Below, one piece after another: positions 17,601 through 23,951 of a DNA stretch of 52,308 nucleotides. Source of the stretch: Streptomyces sp. DH5 (GTDB lineage: Bacteria > Actinomycetota > Actinomycetes > Streptomycetales > Streptomycetaceae); assembly GCF_020873915.1 (NCBI RefSeq), contig NZ_JAHWGP010000045.1, forward strand, positions 1 to 52,308, given 5' to 3'. How positions within the stretch are numbered: the stretch's first letter is position 1; the number at the start of each line of letters is the position of its first letter. The translations under genes and the position numbers were made by a program. The notes below the pieces were generated by a model that saw nothing but the letters and a program-made list of their open reading frames with translations, was not told the origin of the DNA and made no database searches.

Positions 17601-18674
17601 GCGGGCAAGATCCTCGCCAAGTACGGAACGCCGTGGAACTGGGCCAAGGCCGCCAAGCTCGCCAAGCGTGTGACCGGGCTCGTCGGGGACCTGATCGGCG
17701 GAACGAAGGCCCTCTACAAGGCGAACAAGGCCCTCGGCAAGGCTCAGGCCGCGCTGTCCAAGGCCAAGGACAAACTGGCGGACGCCAGGAAGAAGGCGGC
17801 AGCCGCACTCAAGAGGAAAAAGCCCGAGTGCCACAGCTTCCTGCCCGGCACCAAGGTCCTGCTGGCCAACGGCAAGACCAAGCCGATCGAAGAGGTGAAG
17901 CTGGGCGACAAGGTCGTCACCACCGACACCAAGACCGGTGAGAAGACGGTCCGCGAGGTCGCGGGCACCATCGTCACCGAGGACGACAAGCACTTCTCCG
18001 ACCTCACGGTGAAGACCGCCTCGGGCAAGTCCGAGGCCTTGGTCGCCACGACCACCCACCCCTTCTGGGTGGAGTCGGAACGGGCCTGGATCAAGGCCGG
18101 CGACCTCGAGCCCGGCATGACACTGCACACGCCGTCGGGCGAATCGGTCGAGGTCGAGGCCAATCGCCACTTCGAAAAGCGCCAGCGTACGCACGACCTG
18201 ACGGTCGAGGGCATCCACGCCTACTATGTGCTGGCGGGGGCCACGCCGCTCCTGGTGCACAACTGCGATCTGAACACCGATGGGTATCTGTATCGAGGTG
18301 TCGCAAAGGGGCACCACAGTTACGACACCGCTGCCGAAGGCCGTGCGGTGCCGCGCGGAACCCACACCAACATCAAGGAACATGTGGGTGGGGACGCCAC
18401 GGACAGCATCTTCACGTCGTGGTCGGACGACCCCGAGATCTCCGCTGACTTCGCCCAGAACCTCGGGGAGAAATGGGTGGGGGAAGGTGTGATGCTGCGC
18501 ATCAAGGTGGCAACTGTCGATCCCGCCATCGGGCCGTCCAGGAATATCCAGGTCCATGACAGCCCGTGGGACATGTCGCAATTCGAAGACGAACATCTCA
18601 TCGTGGGGGAGATCCAAGCCGACGAGATCAGCTTCGACCTGGGGGAGACGTGGGAACGCGTGAAGAGGCGATGA
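11697..18674 (+). CDS. Secreted RHS/YD-repeat polymorphic toxin with HINT and candidate ADP-ribosyltransferase tip, 2325 aa
   Basis: Exported toxin delivery protein. The signal peptide is residues 1-35. Many YD repeats (YDALGRLTSVW, YEYDQLGRKTKSVD, YDALGRVVTTW and others) occupy about 900-1810. The RHS core is at about 1815-1870 (GAREYDPHLGKFISVDPI, ending in SDPDGLEP, the DPxGL autocleavage type). A Lys/Ala-rich helical pretoxin segment spans about 1885-2042. The HINT domain runs 2045-2190, with C2045 in CHSFLPGTKVLLANG, a block-B-like TTTHPFWV, and terminal HNC at 2188-2190. The last 135 residues are the variable toxin: YRG with R2200, FTSWS with S2241, and EDE at 2297-2299 followed by HLIVGEI. 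That order (R, S/T-S, E-x-E) fits a mono-ADP-ribosyltransferase. The start ATG has AGGAAG upstream. Base composition drops after about 18240, as expected for an exchangeable tip. The next gene, 1 nt away, is the likely immunity gene. Confidence 0.88.
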   Translation: MFFRGRSLSRRMPRPAVVATVLGLSLALSASSVEAVVLDDGNRGRTSRPGVQDDGDPAKGTSAKAKPRPSDPAREAAVKGLDKAAWPRQGGAELTVGAAGPTEVGGLPVMVGRASAGAAGTARGKAKAAAGAKAAATAESVRVDVLDPARAARLGAGVLLGVARADGEGEAPAKVRLTVDYSDFAEGFGGSYASRLRLVQLPSCATVAAPGSTACPEQPKVLPTVNDVKTGTVSADVTAAPAPAGGASTMAADAASLVAVAAGPSGAQGTYKATALSPSAEWTVATSSGGFSWNYPLRTVPTPGGLTPTVGLGYSSQSADGRTAATNNQGSWIGEGFSYDPGYIERRYKPCSDDGHSGSGEQCWAYDNATIMLNGMSGELVKDDTTGEWHMSSDDGTKVERLTGAVNGDNDGEHWRITTPEGTEYYFGKNRLPGWASGNEETASVWTAPVFGDDSGEPCYNASFASAHCKQAWRWSLDYVKDTHGNVMSYFYERETNHYALNGKTDVNGTAYHRGGWLKRVDYGQRDGQVYAAKAPARIVFDTAERCLPTDAFDCAESKRTKANAARWPDVPVDQECKASTKCTSPVQTFFTTKRLTSIVTQMRKDATAYQDVDAWSFTHLFTDNGDDSKTLWLSKIDHEGRAGTAVKLPSVDLFGEQLANRVDAVGDNIAPFHRYRLSAVISETGAQLDVNYAPADCTKATLPRPGESTRRCYPVKWAPPGSIEPITDWFHKYVVAAVIETDRTGGSDGMVTRYSYQGDAAWRKAKPDGITDEKYLTWGGWQGYGKVKVTSGTADQQTTRVDHTFLQGMDGDKDPAGGTRSVKVKDSTGAEHTDSEEFTGHELEAATYDGGKLISKTISTPWKHYTATQTKSWGTTRASIVRTQTGRGFNLLSDGTWRETKSTTTYETGNRTGRVKEIDDQGDVSTAKDDTCTRTTYADNAAKNILSLPARSEQVSVKCSTTPDRRTQVLADERTSYDNGAFGAAPVKGDATRTERMTSHNGTTATYQVTGTTTYDAFGRPLSQKDAGQNETKTKYTETNGLLTKTIVTNALGHNTTTDYAPAWGMSEGQTDPNGKRTDLAYDALGRLTSVWLADREKKQTPSIKYSYSVRKDKVTSIKTEKIENDGSYGAEYQLYDALLRPRQIQTEGPDGTRMVADTFYDGTGNIKKTNATYNAAGAASSELLSVRDSEVGAQTLLKYDGLGRPTAEIAAVSGAEQWRTTTTYDGELTHVDPPTGALPTTTVTDGQGNTAEIRHHRGSSPGVGVPYDSTKYTYTTAGLLETVTDAQGNVWRYEYDQLGRKTKSVDPDAGTSRTEYDGLDRPVAAYDGRGKKTSTVYDALGRVVTTWQGDPNTGTKLSENRYDKAGWLGLPYGTLSYISPTEYFATAVQSLDDFYRPLKTAHQVPASQGDLAGTYVFTSTYNRDGTVQSTGLPATGDLPEEVLTYTYDALQRPKSMTGTTSYVTDTVYSGKSLVQQLELSTGSGKKVWQTFTYEKGTDRLTRAVVDVYGATAPAKDSRYSYDQAGNVLSIADTANTASPDMQCFAYDTRQRLKEAWTPKATEATAAGMGTRGSTTPVDGSGPAACDAAPGTSALGGPAPYWKSYETDAIGNRLSETQHDTGLDASKNITRSYEYGGAGAQGDGPHQVTKVVEKTPTGDRQSTYEYDDAGNTTKRTLGGDAQTLAWTDTGKVREVTEANGSKTSYLYDGSGSRILRKDSSGTTVYLPGTELKLSADGTKTSATRHYSYAGQSVAVRTDGKLSFVASDHHGTGDVAVDAITGAISQRRFDPYGVQRGEKTGSWPGEKGFVGGTIDAQTGLTHLGAREYDPHLGKFISVDPIIDYTRPQQINGYAYADNTPVTLSDPDGLEPCATKRSPNGVCGGSTYHDRGKVAEAQAEVDGAAQNVAAAKTQQAQAKQRIKTAGKALVKIVRDILGVDAALDCISTGDVGACGETLLNIAGSFAGGLAGKILAKYGTPWNWAKAAKLAKRVTGLVGDLIGGTKALYKANKALGKAQAALSKAKDKLADARKKAAAALKRKKPECHSFLPGTKVLLANGKTKPIEEVKLGDKVVTTDTKTGEKTVREVAGTIVTEDDKHFSDLTVKTASGKSEALVATTTHPFWVESERAWIKAGDLEPGMTLHTPSGESVEVEANRHFEKRQRTHDLTVEGIHAYYVLAGATPLLVHNCDLNTDGYLYRGVAKGHHSYDTAAEGRAVPRGTHTNIKEHVGGDATDSIFTSWSDDPEISADFAQNLGEKWVGEGVMLRIKVATVDPAIGPSRNIQVHDSPWDMSQFEDEHLIVGEIQADEISFDLGETWERVKRR

Positions 18675-18675
18675 G

Positions 18676-19059
18676 ATGAGCGAAGTGCGCGCAAGTGACC
18701 TGCTTGCCGTGTTCGAACTGGACTCCGAAGCCGGCGTCCAGGCCAAGAACGCACTGCGGGCAGGAGCGGACGCAGAGGTGTGGTCCCGTCACGTTCCGGC
18801 ATCGACGCTGCGCGGGATCCTCCAGCGGAGGCTGAGCACCCTGCAGCGGCGTGGCAAACCCGTTGTGGGGGCCGAGGAATGCCTCGCGAGTCTTGCCGAA
18901 CGGGGCGAGCAGGGCCTGCGAGTGGCCTACGTGGACGACCGACAGCGCGCGGGACGCTACTTCCGGCTCTATCTCGATCCGCACCCGCTCAAAGTGATCG
19001 GGTGTATCGGGGTCGACATCGTCTCGCCCGAGGACGACCCCGTCGGCGAGTCCATATAG
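18676..19059 (+). CDS. Putative immunity protein to the RHS toxin, 127 aa
   Basis: I do not recognise this family. It is a small soluble protein with no signal peptide or membrane segment, a mostly helical first half (a basic stretch LQRRLSTLQRRGK) and a strand-rich second half (YFRLYLDPHPLKVIGCIGVDIV). It begins 1 nt after the toxin stop, with AAGAGG inside the toxin 3' end as ribosome binding site, so it is translated with the toxin; this is the usual place for the cognate immunity gene of a polymorphic toxin. It ends 31 nt before a strong terminator that closes the locus. Immunity function is inferred from position only. Confidence 0.7.
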   Translation: MSEVRASDLLAVFELDSEAGVQAKNALRAGADAEVWSRHVPASTLRGILQRRLSTLQRRGKPVVGAEECLASLAERGEQGLRVAYVDDRQRAGRYFRLYLDPHPLKVIGCIGVDIVSPEDDPVGESI

Positions 19060-19090
19060 GGCCGCGGGCAGGTGAAGCCTCACAGTGCCC

Positions 19091-19126
19091 GGCGGCCCCA
19101 CCGGATCTGTTCCCGGTGGGGCCGCC
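19091..19126 (+). terminator. 14-bp terminator closing the toxin locus
   Basis: GGCGGCCCCACCGG (19091-19104) pairs with CCGGTGGGGCCGCC (19113-19126) around an 8-nt loop. It separates the toxin/immunity genes from the rplU promoter 36 nt further on. Confidence 0.8.
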
Positions 19127-19161
19127 GCGGTGCTCGGGATCGGTTGCCGCGCGAGCCCGGT

Positions 19162-19190
19162 TTGACCCCTCAAGCCGGGCCCCGTAACCT
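19162..19190 (+). promoter_or_regulatory. Promoter of the rplU-rpmA-obg operon
   Basis: TTGACC (19162-19167), a 17-nt spacer and TAACCT (19185-19190) match the vegetative HrdB-type consensus closely. Transcription would begin near 19197, leaving an untranslated leader of about 140 nt before rplU. That leader is G-rich and can fold, so autogenous control by a ribosomal protein is possible, but I do not recognise a known leader class. Confidence 0.72.
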
Positions 19191-19336
19191 TGACCGTCGG
19201 CGTGTCCATAGGGGCCGCCACATCCCCGTAAACCTCTTCCTTCCGGGTGCCTCGGTGGCCGGGAGAGGTCGTCCGTGTTCGTTGCCGGGTGGCTGGCCTG
19301 CGGGGGTGCCGTTCTTCGAGTGAGAGTGAGATCCGC

Positions 19337-19657
19337 GTGTACGCCATCGTGCGCAGCGGTGGTCGCCAGCACAAGGTTGCTGTCGGCGACATCGTTGAGG
19401 TTGACAAGATTTCCACCGCCAAGGTGGGCGACACGGTCGAGCTCTCGACCCTGCTCGTCGTCGACGGCGACGCCGTGACCAGCGACCCGTGGGTCCTGGC
19501 CGGCATCAAGGTCCAGGCCGAGGTCGTGGACCACCACAAGGGCCAGAAGATCGACATTCTGCGCTACAAGAACAAGACCGGCTACCGCCGTCGTCAGGGC
19601 CACCGCCAGCAGTACACGGCGATCAAGGTCACTGAGATCCCCGCGGCTGCGAAGTAA
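19337..19657 (+). CDS. rplU: 50S ribosomal protein bL21, 106 aa
   Basis: Structural protein of the large ribosomal subunit that binds 23S rRNA. The sequence begins [17 protein letters not shown], the family signature, and ends with the [23 protein letters not shown]-binding tail. The length is normal. A frame open from 19247 adds non-homologous residues; the GTG at 19337 is the family start, with a GAGTGAGA-type site upstream. It is followed after 14 nt by rpmA, the universal bL21-bL27 pairing. Confidence 0.97.
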   Translation: MYAIVRSGGRQHKVAVGDIVEVDKISTAKVGDTVELSTLLVVDGDAVTSDPWVLAGIKVQAEVVDHHKGQKIDILRYKNKTGYRRRQGHRQQYTAIKVTEIPAAAK

Positions 19658-19671
19658 GGGACTGAGGAGAG

Positions 19672-19926
19672 ATGGCACACAAGAAGGGCGCATCGTCCAC
19701 CCGTAACGGTCGTGACTCCAACGCTCAGCGCCTCGGCGTGAAGCGCTTCGGCGGTCAGGTCGTGAACGCGGGCGAGATCCTGGTCCGCCAGCGCGGCACC
19801 CACTTCCACCCGGGCGCCGGCGTCGGCCGCGGCGGCGACGACACGCTGTTCGCCCTGGCCGCCGGTGCGGTGCAGTTCGGCACCCACCGTGGCCGCAAGG
19901 TCGTGAACATCGTTCCGGTCGCCTGA
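19672..19926 (+). CDS. rpmA: 50S ribosomal protein bL27, 84 aa
   Basis: Large-subunit protein whose N-terminal tail reaches the peptidyl transferase centre. [20 protein letters not shown] and [12 protein letters not shown] are diagnostic, and the size is typical. The N terminus starts directly with the mature AHKKG, without the cleaved extension found in Firmicutes. GAGGAGAG sits just before the ATG. It is the second gene of the rplU operon; a hairpin follows and then obg. Confidence 0.97.
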   Translation: MAHKKGASSTRNGRDSNAQRLGVKRFGGQVVNAGEILVRQRGTHFHPGAGVGRGGDDTLFALAAGAVQFGTHRGRKVVNIVPVA

Positions 19927-19941
19927 TCGGAAGCTTTCGCG

Positions 19942-19981
19942 AGGCGGACCTCACTTCCCGGTCGGGAAGGCGGGTCCGCCT
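19942..19981 (+). terminator. Compound hairpin between rpmA and obg
   Basis: Outer arms AGGCGGACC (19942-19950) and GGTCCGCCT (19973-19981) and inner arms CTTCCC (19954-19959) and GGGAAG (19964-19969) form one long stem-loop, followed by a short TTT. It could terminate part of the ribosomal-protein transcript before obg, lowering expression of the GTPase relative to the two ribosomal proteins. Confidence 0.65.
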
Positions 19982-20032
19982 TTCGCGTGTTAAGACAAAG
20001 AACCGCTCATACGTCTCTGGAGGCACCCCACC

Positions 20033-21478
20033 ATGACCACCTTCGTGGACCGCGTCGAGCTGCACGTCGCCGCGGGTAGCGGAGGCCACGGCTGTGCCTC
20101 CGTCCACCGTGAGAAGTTCAAGCCGCTCGGTGGACCCGACGGCGGGAACGGCGGGCGCGGCGGCGACGTCATCCTCACCGTCGACCAGTCCGTGACGACC
20201 CTCCTCGAATACCACCACTCCCCGCACCGCAAGGCCACCAACGGCAAGCCCGGTGAGGGCGGCAACCGCAGCGGCAAGGACGGCCAGGACCTGGTCCTGC
20301 CCGTGCCGGACGGCACCGTCGTCCTCGACAAGGCGGGGAACGTGCTCGCCGACCTCGTGGGCCACGGCACGTCCTTCGTCGCCGCCCAGGGCGGACGCGG
20401 CGGGCTCGGCAACGCCGCCCTGGCCTCCGCGCGCCGCAAGGCCCCCGGGTTCGCGCTGCTCGGCGAGCCGGGAGACCTCCAGGACGTCGTCCTGGAGCTG
20501 AAGACCGTCGCCGACGTCGCCCTCGTCGGCTACCCGAGCGCCGGCAAGTCGTCGCTGATCTCCGTGCTCTCCGCCGCCAAGCCGAAGATCGCCGACTACC
20601 CCTTCACCACCCTCGTCCCGAACCTCGGCGTCGTCACCGCCGGGTCGACCGTCTACACCATCGCCGACGTGCCGGGGCTGATCCCGGGCGCCAGCCAGGG
20701 CAAGGGCCTCGGGCTGGAGTTCCTGCGGCACGTCGAGCGGTGCAGCGTGCTCGTGCACGTCCTGGACACCGCCACGCTGGAGTCCGACCGCGACCCCCTC
20801 TCCGACCTCGACATCATCGAGGAGGAGCTGCGGCAGTACGGCGGCCTCGACAACCGCCCCCGCATGGTCGTCCTGAACAAGATCGACGTGCCCGACGGCA
20901 AGGACCTCGCCGAGATGGTGCGGCCCGACCTGGAGGAGCGCGGCTACCGCGTCTTCGAGGTGTCGGCCGTCGCCCACATGGGGCTGAAGGAACTGTCGTA
21001 CGCGCTCGCCGACCTCGTCGCCCAGGCGCGTGCGGCCAAGCCGAAGGAGGAGGCGACCCGCATCGTCATCCGGCCCAAGGCCGTCGACGACGCGGGCTTC
21101 ACCGTCACCCGCGAGGAGATCGGCGGGGAGCCGCTCTTCCGGGTGCGCGGTGAGAAGCCCGAACGCTGGGTCCGCCAGACCGACTTCAACAACGACGAGG
21201 CCGTCGGCTACCTCGCCGACCGGCTCAACCGCCTCGGTGTCGAGGACCAGTTGATGAAGGCCGGCGCCCGGACCGGCGACGGCGTCGCCATCGGACCCGA
21301 GGACAACGCGGTCGTCTTCGACTGGGAGCCGACCGCGACGGCCGGCGCGGAGATGCTCGGCCGCCGCGGCGAGGACCACCGCTTCGAGGCCCCCCGCCCC
21401 GCCGCCCAGCGCCGCCGCGACCGCCAGGCCGAGCGGGACGAGGTCCAGCGGGAGTACGACGACTTCGAACCGTTCTAG
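20033..21478 (+). CDS. obg: Obg GTPase (ribosome assembly, development), 481 aa
   Basis: Obg/CgtA GTPase acting in 50S assembly and, in Streptomyces, in the onset of aerial growth. The glycine-rich Obg fold is at about residues 1-158 ([31 protein letters not shown]). The G domain follows, with P-loop GYPSAGKSS near 167, the TTLVPNLGV switch, DVPGL (G3) and NKID (G4). The Obg C-terminal domain is at about 340-425, and a charged tail ends in YDDFEPF. Length and order are typical of actinobacterial Obg. A clear TGGAGG lies upstream of the ATG. It follows rpmA after a hairpin and is closed by a 16-bp terminator. Confidence 0.97.
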   Translation: MTTFVDRVELHVAAGSGGHGCASVHREKFKPLGGPDGGNGGRGGDVILTVDQSVTTLLEYHHSPHRKATNGKPGEGGNRSGKDGQDLVLPVPDGTVVLDKAGNVLADLVGHGTSFVAAQGGRGGLGNAALASARRKAPGFALLGEPGDLQDVVLELKTVADVALVGYPSAGKSSLISVLSAAKPKIADYPFTTLVPNLGVVTAGSTVYTIADVPGLIPGASQGKGLGLEFLRHVERCSVLVHVLDTATLESDRDPLSDLDIIEEELRQYGGLDNRPRMVVLNKIDVPDGKDLAEMVRPDLEERGYRVFEVSAVAHMGLKELSYALADLVAQARAAKPKEEATRIVIRPKAVDDAGFTVTREEIGGEPLFRVRGEKPERWVRQTDFNNDEAVGYLADRLNRLGVEDQLMKAGARTGDGVAIGPEDNAVVFDWEPTATAGAEMLGRRGEDHRFEAPRPAAQRRRDRQAERDEVQREYDDFEPF

Positions 21479-21497
21479 CCGTACGGCGGCCCGACCG

Positions 21498-21533
21498 GAC
21501 GAGCCCGGCGCCCACGCGGGTGCCGGGCTCGTC
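21498..21533 (+). terminator. 16-bp terminator after obg
   Basis: GACGAGCCCGGCGCCC (21498-21513) pairs with GGGTGCCGGGCTCGTC (21518-21533), with one G-U pair and an ACGC loop, 19 nt after the obg stop. Confidence 0.8.
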
Positions 21534-22306
21534 CCATGGCGACCGAGTACGGCCGGAACGACAATGCCACGGAATCTCGACAAGCAATTTCCGCGGTAAT
21601 GAGCGTCCGGCACGTGGTCCATTCGGAGATCGCATGGAACGGCGCGATCGAATATGCGGAGAATTAGTGCAGTCCCGCCCCCGGGAGTGAAGATCCGCGC
21701 ACCGTGACGTCGGCGCCGGAACGAGCCGGACCGCCGCGGGGAGCGCCCCGGCGGCCCGACGCCATGCCCGCGCCTGTCTCCGGGCGCCCGGCCCCGCGCA
21801 CCGTCACCCGCCCGCGCACCGTCACCCGCCCGCGCGCCGCCACCCGCCCGCGCGCCGCCACCCGCCCGCGCGCCGCCACCCGCCCGCGCGCCGGCCCGCC
21901 CGCCGTACCGGCGCCGGAGCCGCGGCCCACCCGGCGCGGCGGCACCGGCCCCGTGCGGGACGCCGGCCGACCCCGCGATGACGACGGACACCGGCAAAGG
22001 GCGTACCGTTCACCGGACATCGTCGAAGGAACTCGCGAAGGTCCTCGGTCACCGCTGCCCGAAGAGAACGTGGGCCGCACCGGAGCGCCGGGCGCGTCCC
22101 ACTCGTCACGCACGGCAATGGCATAACTCCTGTGCAGTTACTCACAACAATTCACGGCACGTTCAGGGAACCCTCACGAAGTGCCGGGAGTCCTAGGTGA
22201 ATGACAGGTTGCGAGCGCATAGGCGGCGGGGGGCTCTCACCTTGCACTGCGGTAACCACAAGTGGGACCATTTCGAAGTTCCCTGTCGCCCCAAGGTAGG
22301 TCACCT
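21534..22306. other. Intergenic region with tandem repeats, about 770 bp
   Basis: No gene is supported. Opposite frames of 140-149 codons cross the middle, but both are low-complexity Arg/Ala/Gly/Pro and neither has a good start. Positions 21541-21703 are A/T richer. Positions 21795-21892 hold an 18-bp tandem repeat. Positions 22155-22186 contain an inverted repeat (CGGCAC / GTGCCG). The last 100 nt should hold the promoter of the cytidylyltransferase/reductase gene, but I could not place it. Confidence 0.55.
21795..21892. repeat. 18-bp tandem repeat, five full copies
   Basis: Units start at 21795, 21813, 21831, 21849 and 21867, with a partial sixth. The first two read CGCGCACCGTCACCCGCC; the next three differ at the same two positions (CGCGCGCCGCCACCCGCC). 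Because the period is a multiple of 3, the frames crossing it translate as simple repeats. Confidence 0.9.
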
Positions 22307-23803
22307 GTGTCCCAGCACATAGCCAAGCCCCGAACCACCGCAGTGATCCTGGCCGGTGGCACCGGCCAGCGGGTGGGTCTGTCGATTCCCAAGCAGCTGC
22401 TGAAGATCGCCGGCAAGGCAGTCATCGAGCACACCCTGGCCACCTTCGAGAAGGCCGGCTCGATCGACGACATCATCGTGCTGATGGCCCCGGGATACGT
22501 GCCCGACGTGGAGAAGATCGTAGCCAAGGCCGGCTTCACCAAGGTGACCCGGATCCTCGAGGGCGGCGCGACGCGGAACGAGACCACCGAGCGGGCCATC
22601 GAGGCGCTCGGCGAGGGCCTGGCCGAGGGCGAGGACCGCAACGTCCTCTTCCACGACGCCGTACGCCCCCTGCTGTCGCAGCGCGTCATCGACGACTGCG
22701 TGACCGCGCTGGAGCGGTACCAGGCCGTCGACGTGGCCATCCCGTCCGCGGACACCATCATCGTCACCCGCACCCACGGCGAGGACGGCGAGTTCATCAC
22801 CGAGATCCCGGACCGCTCCCGGCTGCGCCGCGGCCAGACCCCGCAGGCCTTCAAGCTGTCCACCATCCGCCGCGCCTACGAGGTCGCCTCCGGCGACCCC
22901 AACTTCCAGGCGACGGACGACTGTTCCGTCGTGCTCAAGTACCTGCCGGACGTGCCGATCCACGTCGTGGCCGGCGACGAGTACAACATGAAGGTCACCC
23001 AGCCCGTCGACGTCTTCATCGCCGACAAGCTCTTCCAGCTCGGCTCCACCGCCGCCCCCGAGCAGAACGGCGAGGAGGCCTACCGCCAGCTGCTCACCGG
23101 CAGGACCGTGGTGGTCTTCGGCGGTTCCTACGGCATCGGCCAGGACATCGCCCAGCTCGCCGAGTCCTACGGCGCCACCGTCTTCGCGCTCGGCCGCTCC
23201 ACCACCGGCACCCACGTGGAGAACCCGGAGGAGGTCGACGACGCGCTGTCCAAGGCGTACGCCGAGACGGGCCGCATCGACTACGTCGTCAACACCGCGG
23301 GCGTCCTGCGCATAGGGAAGCTGGCCGAGACCGACAACGCCACCATCGAGGAGGCGCTGAAGGTCAACTACCTGGCCCCCGTGCAGATCGCCCGCTCCGC
23401 CTACAAGTACCTCGCCGAGACCAAGGGCCAGTTGCTGCTGTACACCTCCAGCAGCTACACCCGCGGACGCGCCGAGTACAGCCTCTACTCCTCCACCAAG
23501 GCCGCCATGGTGAACCTCACCCAGGCCCTGTCCGACGAGTGGGCCGGCGACGGCGTCCGCGTCAACTGCATCAACCCGGAGCGCACCGCCACGCCGATGC
23601 GCACCAAGGCGTTCGGCCAGGAGCCCGCGGGCAGCCTGCTCTCCTCCGAGGCCGTCGCCCGGACCTCGCTGGACGTGCTGCTGTCGGAGCTCACCGGGCA
23701 CGTCATCGACGTACGGCAGCAGGACCCGACGGCGGACGCCGCGCGGGCTTCCGGATTCGAGGGCGCACTGGCCGCCGTACTGGACCGACAGGACGGCGTG
23801 TAA
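22307..23803 (+). CDS. Fused cytidylyltransferase / SDR reductase (CDP-ribitol type), 498 aa
   Basis: Two enzymes in one chain. Residues about 8-245 are an IspD/TarI-type cytidylyltransferase (ILAGGTGQRVGLSIPKQLLK, then FHDAVRPLLS and RRGQTPQAFK). Residues about 260-495 are a short-chain reductase (VVFGGSYGIG, NTAG, SSSYTRGRAEYSLYSSTK with the YxxxK pair, CINPERTATPM). This order is that of Bcs1/Acs1, which reduce ribulose 5-phosphate to ribitol 5-phosphate and transfer CMP to give CDP-ribitol; isoprenoid IspD function is unlikely because of the fusion. The GTG at 22307 has AAGGTAGG at a good distance; an upstream extension to 22262 is not needed. With the two phosphotransferase-like genes nearby it suggests a polyol-phosphate wall polymer. 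The exact polyol is inferred. Confidence 0.85.
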   Translation: MSQHIAKPRTTAVILAGGTGQRVGLSIPKQLLKIAGKAVIEHTLATFEKAGSIDDIIVLMAPGYVPDVEKIVAKAGFTKVTRILEGGATRNETTERAIEALGEGLAEGEDRNVLFHDAVRPLLSQRVIDDCVTALERYQAVDVAIPSADTIIVTRTHGEDGEFITEIPDRSRLRRGQTPQAFKLSTIRRAYEVASGDPNFQATDDCSVVLKYLPDVPIHVVAGDEYNMKVTQPVDVFIADKLFQLGSTAAPEQNGEEAYRQLLTGRTVVVFGGSYGIGQDIAQLAESYGATVFALGRSTTGTHVENPEEVDDALSKAYAETGRIDYVVNTAGVLRIGKLAETDNATIEEALKVNYLAPVQIARSAYKYLAETKGQLLLYTSSSYTRGRAEYSLYSSTKAAMVNLTQALSDEWAGDGVRVNCINPERTATPMRTKAFGQEPAGSLLSSEAVARTSLDVLLSELTGHVIDVRQQDPTADAARASGFEGALAAVLDRQDGV

Positions 23804-23829
23804 TAATCACAGCCAATTGGACTCCGGAA

Positions 23830-23890
23830 ATTCAGGCCTCTGCGGTCTCCCGTTAACAATGCAGAAACGGGGCTTCGCGGGGGCCTGAAT
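23830..23890 (+). other. Nested inverted repeats upstream of the first phosphotransferase
   Basis: ATTCAGGCC (23830-23838) pairs with GGCCTGAAT (23882-23890). Inside it CCCGTT (23849-23854) pairs with AACGGG (23866-23871). It lies 27 nt after the preceding stop and 61 nt before the next start, so it may be a terminator or a structured leader. Confidence 0.4.
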
Positions 23891-23951
23891 CCGTAGCCAC
23901 CCCATACGCAGACACAAAAACCGGCACTCCCCTCCCAGAGCAGGTTTCTCC

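Noticed and set aside
19191-19336. Known L21 leader riboregulator
   Set aside because: The leader is long enough and can fold, but I cannot match it to a described L21 leader structure from sequence alone.
21795-21892. CRISPR-like array
   Set aside because: The repeats are contiguous with no spacers and there are no cas genes; it is a simple tandem repeat.
18989-21997. 1002-codon minus-strand open frame over rplU, rpmA and obg
   Set aside because: It covers three certain genes and two terminators; no domain or start signal.
21664-22113. Possible genes on both strands across the 18-bp repeat (140 and 149 codons)
   Set aside because: Both consist of repeat-derived Arg/Ala/Gly/Val sequence, lack ribosome binding sites, and start in noncoding-looking DNA.
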